A program made the position numbers and the translations under genes. The notes under the pieces are model-generated. The model was not told the origin of the DNA. It was given only the letters and a program-made list of their open reading frames with translations, and made no database searches. From assembly GCA_012026715.1 (NCBI GenBank), contig VEPB01000400.1, positions 1-13,792 on the forward strand: 13,792 nucleotides of DNA. Direction: 5' to 3'. This document shows, piece by piece, positions 6,041-13,496 of the stretch (position 1 is the stretch's first letter; each line of letters starts with the position of its first letter). Origin of the DNA: Methylococcaceae bacterium (GTDB lineage Bacteria; Pseudomonadota; Gammaproteobacteria; Methylococcales; Methylococcaceae).

Positions 6041-6508
6041 ATGAAACATCTGATCCTGCTGACCCTGATCGCCGGGGCTTATTTTCTCTACACCCGCCAC
6101 TCGCCCTTCCAAACCGAAGTCACCGATCCCTATTTCGCCGAAGTCCGGATCACCCTGGGCGACACCGGCGTATCGCTGGTCGGCTACGGCAAAATGAACT
6201 CGCTGGAGGACTGCCAGGCCCGGGCTGCCTTGGTTTGGGTCGAGACCTTCAAGGAGATCGGCGAGACCCAGGCGGAGACGGACTGTTCCCGGGAATTACC
6301 GGAGAGGTATCGGCGGGTTTTCGACAACCAGAGCATCTCGGCAACCTATTTGAGCTTCGACAAAGGCTCCGACCGCGAACGGGACGGACGCTTCGTCATC
6401 TACGGCATTCCCTCCAGCATCGTCGCCGGAGAGTGCTCGAAGCTCATCGAGCGGGCACGCCGGACCTACACCGGCAAGATCTACTGCGTGCAGGGCACGG
6501 TGGGATAA
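6041..6508 (+). CDS. Hypothetical exported or membrane-anchored protein, 155 residues
   Basis: I do not recognise this protein. It is the only plus-strand gene in the window. Residues 1-18 (MKHLILLTLIAGAYFLYT) form a short hydrophobic segment after one lysine, fitting an uncleaved N-terminal anchor or a signal peptide with no obvious cleavage site. The remaining mixed alpha/beta-looking domain has four cysteines (58, 82, 132, 149), which could form two disulfides in the periplasm. Coding character is good: balanced composition with no Arg/Pro/Gly excess. AAGGGA lies 10 bases before the ATG and a candidate promoter lies upstream. Its stop is 11 bases from the convergent prmB stop, and no terminator hairpin is visible in that gap. 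It sits between aroC and prmB, which are adjacent in many gammaproteobacteria. Confidence 0.75.
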   Translation: MKHLILLTLIAGAYFLYTRHSPFQTEVTDPYFAEVRITLGDTGVSLVGYGKMNSLEDCQARAALVWVETFKEIGETQAETDCSRELPERYRRVFDNQSISATYLSFDKGSDRERDGRFVIYGIPSSIVAGECSKLIERARRTYTGKIYCVQGTVG

Positions 6509-6519
6509 CCCCAGATCCG

Positions 6520-7440
6520 CTAACCCAATGCGTTGCGGTAGATTACCAACTGCTCGGCCGTGAGCAGAAACACCCCGTCGCCCCCCCGCTCGAAGTCCAG
6601 CCAGCAGAACGGCACCTGCGGATAGGCCTGCTCCAGCGCCTCCGCGCTGCTGCCCACTTCCACCACCAGGATGCCGCCGGGTTTCAGATGGGGCTCGGCG
6701 TCTTTCAGGATGCGACGCACACAGTCCAGCCCATCGCCCCCCGACTCCAGCCCGATGCGGGGTTCGGCATGGTATTCCGGGGGCAAGCCCTGCCACTCGG
6801 CGGAATTCACATAGGGCGGATTGCTGACGATGAGGTCGTAACGGCGATCCCTCACTGGGGCGTACAAATCCCCTTCCAGCGGATACACCTGCCCCTCGAC
6901 CTCGTGCTTGGCCACATTGATGCGCGCCACCTCCAAGGCCGCAGGACTGAGGTCCACCGCATCGACCCGGGCCTGCGGAAACGCCAGGGCACAGGTAATC
7001 GCAATGCAGCCGCTGCCGGTGCAGAGGTCGAGGATATCGCTCACGCCATCCGGGTCTTCCAGCCAGGGCGAGAATCGCTGCTGGATCAGCTCGGCAATGG
7101 GCGAACGCGGCACCAGCACCCGTGCATCCACGTAAAACGGCAGTCCACAGAACCACGCCTCGCCGACCAGATAAGCGGCAGGAACGCGTTCCCGCACCCG
7201 CCGCTCGATCAACGCCACCACGGCTTCCCGTTCCTCCGGCGTCAAGGCGCAGGCGAAAAAACCGGTGGCCAGATCGTGGGGCTGGTGGATGGCATGGAGT
7301 ACCAGGGCCGCCGCCTCGTCGAGGGCATTGGCGGTGCCGTGGCCGAAGCAAAGCCCGGCCGCGGCAAAGCGGCTGGCGCCCCAGCGGATGTAGTCGCCGA
7401 TGGTGGCCAAGGTGGCGGTGACGGACTGTTGGGCGGTCAT
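6520..7440 (-). CDS. prmB: Ribosomal protein L3 N5-glutamine methyltransferase
   Basis: PrmB uses S-adenosylmethionine to methylate a glutamine side chain of ribosomal protein L3. The 306-residue protein has an N-terminal helical substrate-recognition region, VPRSPIAELI at 110-119, the cofactor-binding DLCTGSGCIAI at 138-148 and the catalytic NPPY at 207-210. The VPRSPIAEL form, rather than the VPRPDTE form of HemK/PrmC, supports PrmB over the release-factor enzyme. E. coli PrmB is 310 residues. It begins 20 bases after the argC stop and lacks a clear Shine-Dalgarno sequence, so it is probably co-transcribed with argC. It ends 11 bases from the convergent hypothetical gene. Confidence 0.94.
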   Translation of the reverse strand: MTAQQSVTATLATIGDYIRWGASRFAAAGLCFGHGTANALDEAAALVLHAIHQPHDLATGFFACALTPEEREAVVALIERRVRERVPAAYLVGEAWFCGLPFYVDARVLVPRSPIAELIQQRFSPWLEDPDGVSDILDLCTGSGCIAITCALAFPQARVDAVDLSPAALEVARINVAKHEVEGQVYPLEGDLYAPVRDRRYDLIVSNPPYVNSAEWQGLPPEYHAEPRIGLESGGDGLDCVRRILKDAEPHLKPGGILVVEVGSSAEALEQAYPQVPFCWLDFERGGDGVFLLTAEQLVIYRNALG

Positions 7441-7460
7441 CGGGGCGATGGATGGGTAAG

Positions 7461-8492
7461 CTAAGGGTACAGGGCGATCGCGTCGAGGCCCGCGGTTTCC
7501 GCCAGACCGAACATCAGGTTCATGTTTTGGACCGCCTGCCCCGCAGCCCCCTTGACCAGGTTGTCGATGACCGACAACACCACCACCGTGCTGCCGCCCT
7601 GCGGACGATGCAGCGCGATCTGACAGCGGTTGGAGCCGCGCACGCTGCGGGTATCCGGATGACTGCCGAAAGGCAGGACATCGACGAACGGCTCACCCCG
7701 GTAGCGCGCCTCGTACAGGGCCGCTAAATCGCCTGGATCGCCCGCCAGTTCGGCATAGAGAGTGGCGTGGATGCCCCGGATCATCGGTAACAGATGGGGC
7801 ACGAAGGTCAGGCTGACCGCGCCGCCGGCGGCGCGTTCCAATCCCTGGCGGATTTCAGGCAGGTGGCGATGGCCGGCGACTCCGTAGGCCTTGAAGCTCT
7901 CCCCGGTCTCGCTCAGCAGCATGGGAATCTCGGCGCGCCGGCCGGCGCCGCTGGTGCCGGACTTGGCATCGGCGATCAAGCGACCGGTATCCACCAGCCC
8001 TGCTTCCAGCAACGGCAAAAATCCCAACTGCACCGCCGTGGGATAGCAGCCCGGATTGGCCACCAGCCGTGCCTCGCGGATCGCTGCCCGATTGACCTCG
8101 GGCAGGCCGTAGACCGCTTGCGGCAACCGCTGCGGACACGCATGGGGTTCGCCGTACCAGCGCTCCCATTCGGCCGGGTCTCGAAGGCGGAAGTCGGCGG
8201 CCAGGTCGATGATGCGCACACCCGCCGCCAGCAAAGGTTCCGCCATGCGCATGGCAGTGCCGTTGGGCGTGGCGAAGAAGGCCACGTCGCAACCGGTCAG
8301 CGCCTCGATCGAAGGTTCGCTGAAACAGCCGGGAACATGCCCCCGCAAACTCGGGTAAAGCTCGTCCACCCGCCGCCCGGCATCGCCGCGGGAGGTGACC
8401 GTGACCAGCTCCACCCGAGGATGACCGGCCAACAGCCGCAGCAACTCCACCCCGGTGTAGCCGGTTCCGCCGACGATGCCTGCCTTGATCAT
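7461..8492 (-). CDS. argC: N-acetyl-gamma-glutamyl-phosphate reductase
   Basis: ArgC reduces N-acetyl-gamma-glutamyl phosphate with NADPH to the semialdehyde, the third step of arginine synthesis in the cytoplasm. The 343-residue product carries the Rossmann motif GGTGYTG at 8-14, the active-site cysteine C149 in NPGCYPT, the SGTSGAGR segment near 178-185 and GHRHLPEI near 207-214, which holds a conserved histidine. Length is typical of the family's longer form. The ATG at 8492 is the first possible start, because an in-frame TGA lies five codons upstream. No good ribosome binding site precedes it. No ARG-box-like operator was recognised in the 58-base gap after ihfA. Confidence 0.97.
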   Translation of the reverse strand: MIKAGIVGGTGYTGVELLRLLAGHPRVELVTVTSRGDAGRRVDELYPSLRGHVPGCFSEPSIEALTGCDVAFFATPNGTAMRMAEPLLAAGVRIIDLAADFRLRDPAEWERWYGEPHACPQRLPQAVYGLPEVNRAAIREARLVANPGCYPTAVQLGFLPLLEAGLVDTGRLIADAKSGTSGAGRRAEIPMLLSETGESFKAYGVAGHRHLPEIRQGLERAAGGAVSLTFVPHLLPMIRGIHATLYAELAGDPGDLAALYEARYRGEPFVDVLPFGSHPDTRSVRGSNRCQIALHRPQGGSTVVVLSVIDNLVKGAAGQAVQNMNLMFGLAETAGLDAIALYP

Positions 8493-8521
8493 GGGAAAAG
8501 CGGATCAGCGCTGGGAACGTA

Positions 8522-8540
8522 CCGGGTCTTTACCACCCGG
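8522..8540. other. Hairpin between ihfA and argC
   Basis: CCGGGT (8522-8527) and ACCCGG (8535-8540) form a perfect 6-base GC-rich stem with a 7-base loop, 10 bases past the ihfA stop. It lacks a downstream U run, so it is not a standard intrinsic terminator. It may slow decay or attenuate read-through from the pheT-ihfA operon into argC. Confidence 0.4.
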
Positions 8541-8550
8541 AACCGGCCCA

Positions 8551-8844
8551 CTAATTGCCAGCGAAGGACTCGACCTTAGCCTTGAGTTTCTGTCCCGGCT
8601 TGAAGGTAACCACTCGCCGCGCGGTGATGGGAATCTCCTCGCCGGTCTTGGGATTACGGCCGGGCCGCTCCTTCTTGTCGCGCAGATCGAAGTTGCCGAA
8701 GCCGGACAATTTCACGGCCCCGCCGGCCTCGAGGGCCGTTTTTATTTCATCGAAAAACTGGTCGACCAGTTCCTTGGCATCCCGCTTGTTGATGCCGAGG
8801 TCCTCCAAAAGCTTTTCGACCAGATCAGCTTTCGTCAATGCCAT
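8551..8844 (-). CDS. ihfA: Integration host factor subunit alpha
   Basis: IHF-alpha pairs with IHF-beta to bind and sharply bend DNA, acting in transcription, replication and recombination. The 97-residue protein begins MALTKADLVEKLLEDLG and carries the HU/IHF signature at 48-69 (GFGNFDLRDKKERPGRNPKTGE region), including the DNA-intercalating proline P65 in RNPKTG. Position directly after pheT identifies it as the alpha subunit rather than beta or HU. The ATG at 8844 is preferred to a TTG two codons upstream: GAGAG lies about 7 bases before the ATG and the E. coli protein starts the same way. The pheT stop is only 2 bases upstream. The stop is TAG at 8551. Confidence 0.95.
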   Translation of the reverse strand: MALTKADLVEKLLEDLGINKRDAKELVDQFFDEIKTALEAGGAVKLSGFGNFDLRDKKERPGRNPKTGEEIPITARRVVTFKPGQKLKAKVESFAGN

Positions 8845-8846
8845 GT

Positions 8847-11225
8847 TCAATCTCTCAGTTTCGCTTGAAATTCGTTGGTCAAAGCCGCCACCACAGCCTG
8901 CATCACCGCATCCACCCGCGCGTCGGTGAGGGTGTCGGCGTCATCCTGCAAAATCAATCCCAGCGCGACACTTTTCAGTCCCGCACCGATGCTGTCGCCC
9001 TGATAAAGGTCGAACACGATCACGTCGCGCAGCAGCTCGCCGGCACTGCGGCGGATGCCGGCGACCAGATCCGCGCACGCGATTCGATCCGCGACCACCA
9101 CCGCGATATCCCGCCGCACCTGGGGAAACTTCGACAGGCTCTGGAATTTCGGCACCTGCCGATGCAGCAGGACATCCTGATCCAATTCGAACAGGAACAC
9201 CCGTCCGGTGAAGCCCAGATCCGCCTCCAAGCGCGGGTGAAGCATGCCCAGCCAACCCAGATGGCTGCCGTCCAGCAGCAATTCGGCGGCCTGGCCCGGA
9301 TGCAGCGCCGGATGCGGCTTCGCCACGAAGGCCACCCGCTCAACCACGCCGCAATGGCGGAACAGCGCTTCCAAATCGGCCTTCAGATCGAAGAAATCGA
9401 CCTGACGCGAGCGAACGCCCCACTGCTCCTCTTCCGCCGGACCCAAGATTAGCCCGGCCAGCGATTTCTGCTGCTGGATCCGGCCAAGAGTGCCACTGAA
9501 CCGCAGCCCCGATTCGAACAGACGAACCCGCTGCTGCTGGCGGTTGATGTTTTTAAGCGCGGCCTCCAGCAATCCGCACCACAATCCAGTGCGCATCACG
9601 CCCAGATCGGCCGAGATCGGGTTCAACAGCGGCAAGCCCTCCACGTCCGGGTCCAGCTTGGACTGGTTCGCCCCATCGACGAAGCTGTAGGTGATGGCTT
9701 CCTGATAACCGCGGTCCACCAGCAGGTCTTTCAGCCGGTCCAGGTCCACCACGGTCTCCGCCTCGGCCTGCAGCTGCATGGACGCCAGCGGGCTGCGCTT
9801 GGGCAAATTGTTGTAGCCGTAAACCCGCCCGATTTCCTCGATCAAATCCACTTCCAGCGCGATGTCGAAGCGGTAACCCGGCGGCGTGACGGTCCATCCC
9901 GAACTGTCGGCTTTCACCGTCATCCCCAGACTGCTCAGGATGGCGCCGACCCGCTCCGCCGGAACGACCAGTCCCAGATAACCGTTGAGCCGGTCGGCGC
10001 GCAGCCGGATCGGCGCCCGCACCGGCAAATGTTCGGCCGAACTGACCTCGATCACCGGCCCGGCCACGCCGCCCGCGATCTCCAGCAACAATGCGGTGGC
10101 CCGTTCGATGGCGCGCGGCTGCAAAGTCGGATCGACGCCCCGCTCGAAGCGATGGGAAGAGTCGGTCGCCAGTCCGAAGCGGCGTGCCCTGCCGGCGATG
10201 GCTGCCGGGTCAAAATAGGCGCACTCCAGAAACACGGTGGCGGTTGCGTCACCCACCGCCGAATCGCGCCCCCCCATAATTCCCGCCAAGGCCAGGGGCC
10301 GATCATCGTCGGCGATCACCAGCACGTCGTCCTGCAACTCGACGGGCTGGTCGTTCAGCAAGGCCAACGTCTCGCCGCTGCGGCTCCAGCGCACCTGCAC
10401 GCCCCCCTTCAGGCGGGCGGCATCGAACGCGTGCAGCGGCTGCCCCATCTCCAACAGCACATAGTTGGTGACGTCCACCAACGGCCCCAGAGAACGCAAA
10501 CCGGAGCGACGCAAGCGCTCCACCATCCAGTTGGGTGTCCGGGCGTCGGCACGGAAGCCGCTCAACACACGGCCCAGATAGCGTGGACAGGCGTCAGGTG
10601 CGGCCACTCGCACAGGAAACACCTCGCTGGTGCCCTCGGCCACCGGCGCCACTTCAGGCGCCTGCCAGACCAGGCCATTCAGCAAGGCAACCTCGCGGGC
10701 GATGCCGTGAACGCTGAGGCAGTCGGCCCGATTGGGCGGCAGGTCGACCTCGATGGCGACGTCGTCCAGTTGCAGGTAGTCGCGCACCTCGGCCCCGACC
10801 GGTGCGTCCGCCGGCAACGCCATCAGCCCGGCAACCCCGTCCTCGAATCCCAATTCCTTGGCCGAGCACAACATGCCGAAAGACCGCACGCCGCGCAATT
10901 CGGAGCTGCGGATGGTCATGCCGCCGGGCAGCACCGCGCCTTCCACCGCCAGCGGCGCCTTCATGCCCAAGGCGACGTTGGGCGCGCCGCAGACGATGGT
11001 CAGCGGCTCGCCGCGGCCGGCGGCGACCCGGCAAACCCGCAAGCGGTCGGCGTTGGGATGGGGTGCCAGTTCCACGACTTCGCCCACCACCACGCCGGAG
11101 AACCGGGCAGCCACCGGCTCGATGCTGTCCACCTCGAGTCCGGCCATGGTCAATTGGGCCGCCAGTTCCGCCGTGGCGACGTTGGGATTGACGCAGCTTC
11201 TCAGCCAGGCTTCGCTAAAACGCAT
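8847..11225 (-). CDS. pheT: Phenylalanyl-tRNA synthetase beta subunit
   Basis: PheT is the large subunit of the alpha2-beta2 enzyme that charges tRNA-Phe; it provides tRNA binding and editing of mischarged tyrosine. The 792-residue product begins MRFSEAWLRSCVNPNV and shows the expected order: an EMAP-II-like tRNA-binding domain (about 39-150, with APHPNADRLRVCRV), the B3/B4 editing region (about 215-375), the B5 domain (about 400-475), a catalytic-like core, and a C-terminal ferredoxin-fold anticodon-binding domain (about 700-792, FPQVRRDIAVVV). Length matches the E. coli protein (795). AAGGA lies 6-7 bases before the ATG, and pheS ends 14 bases upstream. Confidence 0.98.
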   Translation of the reverse strand: MRFSEAWLRSCVNPNVATAELAAQLTMAGLEVDSIEPVAARFSGVVVGEVVELAPHPNADRLRVCRVAAGRGEPLTIVCGAPNVALGMKAPLAVEGAVLPGGMTIRSSELRGVRSFGMLCSAKELGFEDGVAGLMALPADAPVGAEVRDYLQLDDVAIEVDLPPNRADCLSVHGIAREVALLNGLVWQAPEVAPVAEGTSEVFPVRVAAPDACPRYLGRVLSGFRADARTPNWMVERLRRSGLRSLGPLVDVTNYVLLEMGQPLHAFDAARLKGGVQVRWSRSGETLALLNDQPVELQDDVLVIADDDRPLALAGIMGGRDSAVGDATATVFLECAYFDPAAIAGRARRFGLATDSSHRFERGVDPTLQPRAIERATALLLEIAGGVAGPVIEVSSAEHLPVRAPIRLRADRLNGYLGLVVPAERVGAILSSLGMTVKADSSGWTVTPPGYRFDIALEVDLIEEIGRVYGYNNLPKRSPLASMQLQAEAETVVDLDRLKDLLVDRGYQEAITYSFVDGANQSKLDPDVEGLPLLNPISADLGVMRTGLWCGLLEAALKNINRQQQRVRLFESGLRFSGTLGRIQQQKSLAGLILGPAEEEQWGVRSRQVDFFDLKADLEALFRHCGVVERVAFVAKPHPALHPGQAAELLLDGSHLGWLGMLHPRLEADLGFTGRVFLFELDQDVLLHRQVPKFQSLSKFPQVRRDIAVVVADRIACADLVAGIRRSAGELLRDVIVFDLYQGDSIGAGLKSVALGLILQDDADTLTDARVDAVMQAVVAALTNEFQAKLRD

Positions 11226-11239
11226 GGAGAATCCTTGGA

Positions 11240-12277
11240 TCAGGCAGCCCGGAACTGCTGCAGAAACCGCAGGTCGTTCTCGAAAAACAGGCGCAAGTCA
11301 TTGATGCCGTACCGCAGCATGGCCAGCCGCTCCACCCCCATGCCGAAGGCGAAGCCGCTGAACCGCTCGGTATCGACGTCCACGTAGCTGAACACCCGCG
11401 GATGGATCATGCCGCAGCCCATCACCTCGAGCCAGCCGCTGTCGCCGCAAACCCGGCAGCCGCTGCCGCCGCACATGACGCATTCGATATCGACTTCCGC
11501 CGAAGGCTCGGTGAAGGGGAAATACGACGGCCGAAAGCGCACGCCGATGTCCTTCTCGAAAAACTGACGCAGAAAGTCGTACAGAATGCCGCGCAAATCG
11601 GCGAAGCTGACGCCTTCGTCCACCAGAAACCCTTCCACCTGGTGGAACATGGGGGTGTGGGTCAGGTCGGAATCGCAGCGATACACCCGGCCGGGGGCGA
11701 TCACCCGGAACGGCGGCTCACCGGACTGCATCACCCGCACCTGGACGGGCGAGGTGTGGGTCCGCAGCAGCGTGTGCGCGTCGAAGTAAAAGGTGTCGTG
11801 CATCGCCCGCGCCGGGTGGGACGCCGGAATGTTGAGCGCTTCGAAGTTGTGGTAGTCGTCCTCGATCTCCGGGCCTTCCACCACCTCGAAGCCGGCACTC
11901 TTGAACAGCCGGCAGATGCGCCGCAGAGTCAGGGTCGCCGGATGCAGGCCGCCGCCGCCCAGCCCGCGGCCGGGCAGGGTCACGTCGATGCGCTCACGGG
12001 CCAGGCGCTGATCCAGGGCGCGGGCCTCCAGATCCCGCTTGCGCGCTTCTAGGGCAGCCTGAAAGCGGTCGCGGATCTGGTTGATCACGGCACCGGCCTG
12101 ACGCCTTTCATCCGGCTGCATGGCGCCCAGCGACTTCATGCGTTCGGTGAAGACGCCCTTCTTGCCGACGTGGTCGACGCGGATCTGGTCAAGCTGACCC
12201 AGATCGTCGCAACCGGCGATGCTGGCGAGGGCGCGGGCTAGGACTTCGTCGATGTTCTCGGTCACTCCGTAGCTCAC
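11240..12277 (-). CDS. pheS: Phenylalanyl-tRNA synthetase alpha subunit
   Basis: The catalytic subunit activates phenylalanine and transfers it to tRNA-Phe. The 345-residue protein has an N-terminal coiled-coil arm (about 1-95), class II motif 2 around 190-217 (FRVIAPGRVYR then THTPMFHQVEG) and motif 3 at 308-324 (GFAFGMGVERLAMLRYG). Compared with E. coli PheS it carries a short four-cysteine insertion, CVMCGGSGCRVC with C266, C269, C274 and C277, like the CxxC pairs of PheS from Bacillus and other bacteria. The start is GTG at 12277; a second GTG at 12265 is also possible, and neither has a strong Shine-Dalgarno sequence. The gap to rplT holds a strong hairpin. Confidence 0.97.
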   Translation of the reverse strand: MSYGVTENIDEVLARALASIAGCDDLGQLDQIRVDHVGKKGVFTERMKSLGAMQPDERRQAGAVINQIRDRFQAALEARKRDLEARALDQRLARERIDVTLPGRGLGGGGLHPATLTLRRICRLFKSAGFEVVEGPEIEDDYHNFEALNIPASHPARAMHDTFYFDAHTLLRTHTSPVQVRVMQSGEPPFRVIAPGRVYRCDSDLTHTPMFHQVEGFLVDEGVSFADLRGILYDFLRQFFEKDIGVRFRPSYFPFTEPSAEVDIECVMCGGSGCRVCGDSGWLEVMGCGMIHPRVFSYVDVDTERFSGFAFGMGVERLAMLRYGINDLRLFFENDLRFLQQFRAA

Positions 12278-12284
12278 ACTCAGA

Positions 12285-12319
12285 GACGGTCCGGAAAGCC
12301 GGAGCGGGTTCGCCCCGGC
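12285..12319 (-). promoter_or_regulatory. Overlapping hairpins in the rplT-pheS gap
   Basis: On the minus strand GCCGGGGCG and CGCTCCGGC (12298-12319) form a 9-base stem including one G-U pair, closed by a four-base AACC loop. The 3' side of this stem also pairs with a following CCGGA (TCCGG-CTTT-CCGGA), so the two hairpins exclude each other. Only three U residues follow the first stem. In E. coli this place holds the pheM leader and an attenuator, but no leader peptide is visible in the 58-base gap here. Function is inference. Confidence 0.45.
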
Positions 12320-12335
12320 GCAAGCCGAAGACGCG

Positions 12336-12689
12336 TTAGGCGGCGGGCGTGGCCTGCTTCACCAATTCGGCGAAAGCGGCCTTGTCGTAGACGGCGATAT
12401 CGGCAAGAACCTTGCGGTCCAGGTTGATGGAAGCCTTCTTCAAACCGTCCATGAACCGGCTGTAGGACATGCCGCATTCCCTGGCCGCCGCGTTGATGCG
12501 GGCAATCCACAGGGCGCGGAACTGGCGCTTCCGTTGGCGGCGGTCGCGGTACGCGTACTGGCCGGCCTTGATGACCGCCTGCTTGGCGACCCGGAACACG
12601 CGGCTGCGGGCACCGTAGTAGCCCTTGGCCAGCTTGAGAATTTTCTTGTGCCGGGCATGCGCCGTGACACCACGTTTAACTCTGGGCAT
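12336..12689 (-). CDS. rplT: 50S ribosomal protein L20
   Basis: L20 is an early assembly protein of the large ribosomal subunit that binds 23S rRNA through its basic N-terminal arm; in E. coli it also represses translation of rpmI-rplT. The 117-residue product begins MPRVKRGVTAHARHKKILK and continues GYYGARSRVFRVAKQAV and RRQRKRQFRALWI, matching the family along its length. The ATG at 12689 is preceded by AAGGGGAT. It follows rpmI by 35 bases in the conserved infC-rpmI-rplT order. Whether L20 autoregulation operates here cannot be told from inspection. Confidence 0.98.
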   Translation of the reverse strand: MPRVKRGVTAHARHKKILKLAKGYYGARSRVFRVAKQAVIKAGQYAYRDRRQRKRQFRALWIARINAAARECGMSYSRFMDGLKKASINLDRKVLADIAVYDKAAFAELVKQATPAA

Positions 12690-12724
12690 GGATGCTGATC
12701 CCCTTTAACGAACGATGGAAACGG

Positions 12725-12922
12725 TTAGACGTAGGGCATCAGCCGGGATGCGCTTTTCACGTCCGACGCGTGAAGGGCGCCGGTCGCCCGCAACTGGCGC
12801 TTACGCTTGGTGCTCTTCTTGGTCAGGATATGGCGGCGGTGGGAATGGCTGCACTTGAATCCGCCCGAGGCGGTCTTCCGGAAGCGCTTCGCCGCACCGC
12901 GGTTGGTCTTCATCTTTGGCAT
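12725..12922 (-). CDS. rpmI: 50S ribosomal protein L35
   Basis: A 65-residue, strongly basic protein of the large ribosomal subunit, opening MPKMKTNRGAAKRFRKTASG and containing SHSHRRHILTKKSTKRKRQLR, which is diagnostic of L35. The length is the usual one. GGAG lies 6 bases before the ATG at 12922. It lies 23 bases after infC and before rplT, the standard order. Confidence 0.98.
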   Translation of the reverse strand: MPKMKTNRGAAKRFRKTASGGFKCSHSHRRHILTKKSTKRKRQLRATGALHASDVKSASRLMPYV

Positions 12923-12945
12923 GGTTAACTCCAGTAATCAATCAA

Positions 12946-13473
12946 CTACTTCTTTTTCTTGGGCGCCAGGGTCATGCTCAGCTGCTTGCCTTCCATCTTG
13001 GGAAACTGCTCGACGACGGCATGTTCCGTCAGATCGGTTTCCACCCGTTTCAGCAAGTCCATCCCCAGTTCCCGGTGGGACAATTCGCGCCCCCGAAACC
13101 GCACGGTGATCTTGGCCTTGTCACCTTCCGTGAGAAACCGGATCAAGCTGCGCAACTTCACCTGATAGTCACCCTCGTCGGTTCCCGGCCGGAACTTGAT
13201 CTCCTTGATGTGAATCAGCTTCTGCTTTTTCTTGGCAGCCTGCTGCTTCTTGCTCATCTCGAACCGGTACTTGCCGTAATCCATCACCCGGCAAACGGGC
13301 GGCTCCGCGGTGGGCGAGATCTCGACCAGGTCGAGGTCGGCATCGAAAGCCATCTGCTTGGCCTCCCGACTGGAGACGATCCCCAACTGCTGGCCTTCGG
13401 CTCCGATCAGCCGGACTTGCGGATAAGTGATTTCGTCGTTCAGACGCGGCTCTTTTCTATCGTTCGCAGTGAT
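12946..13473 (-). CDS. infC: Translation initiation factor IF-3, AUC start codon
   Basis: IF-3 binds the 30S subunit, prevents subunit joining and rejects wrong start codons. The start is taken as ATC at 13473, giving 175 residues (E. coli 180), because GGGGAGG at 13482-13488 ends exactly 8 bases upstream and no ATG is near. Unusual AUU/AUC/AUA starts are a known hallmark of infC and let IF-3 repress its own translation. The N-domain runs to about residue 75 (LNDEIT, QLGIVSSREA, DLVEISPTAEPPVCRVMDYGK), then a lysine-rich linker and the C-domain (IKEIKFRPGTDEGDYQVKLRS, FRGRE, MTLAPKKKK). A TTG at 13500 would add nine unconserved residues. thrS ends 23 bases upstream. Confidence 0.95.
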   Translation of the reverse strand: MTANDRKEPRLNDEITYPQVRLIGAEGQQLGIVSSREAKQMAFDADLDLVEISPTAEPPVCRVMDYGKYRFEMSKKQQAAKKKQKLIHIKEIKFRPGTDEGDYQVKLRSLIRFLTEGDKAKITVRFRGRELSHRELGMDLLKRVETDLTEHAVVEQFPKMEGKQLSMTLAPKKKK

Positions 13474-13481
13474 ACCCTGGT

Positions 13482-13488
13482 CCTCCCC
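13482..13488 (-). promoter_or_regulatory. Shine-Dalgarno sequence deciding the AUC start of infC
   Basis: GGGGAGG on the minus strand, in the 23-base gap after the thrS stop, stands 8 bases before the ATC at 13473. Only this codon is ideally placed. A TTG overlapping the thrS stop lies upstream of this site and so could not use it. Confidence 0.85.
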
Positions 13489-13496
13489 GAGTTTGG

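Noticed and set aside
5872..6042. 57-codon N-terminal extension of aroC
   Set aside because: Chorismate synthases begin near MSGNSIG; the extra residues are Arg/Pro-rich with no similarity, and the extension would run to the start of the divergent gene at 6041.
5911..7464. 517-codon plus-strand open frame across the hypothetical gene and prmB
   Set aside because: Composition is dominated by Arg, Gly, Pro and His without any motif. It is a GC-rich shadow of prmB and of the real gene at 6041-6508, which lies in another frame.
10029..11387. 452-codon plus-strand open frame opposite pheT
   Set aside because: Low-information Arg/His/Gln-rich translation, fully explained as antisense to the unmistakable pheT and the end of pheS.
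12298..12319. Intrinsic terminator between rplT and pheS
   Set aside because: The stem is strong but only three U residues follow and the next gene begins within 25 bases; kept only as a possible regulatory hairpin.
12278..12335. pheM-like leader peptide before pheS
   Set aside because: The gap is only 58 bases and contains no short start-to-stop frame rich in phenylalanine codons.
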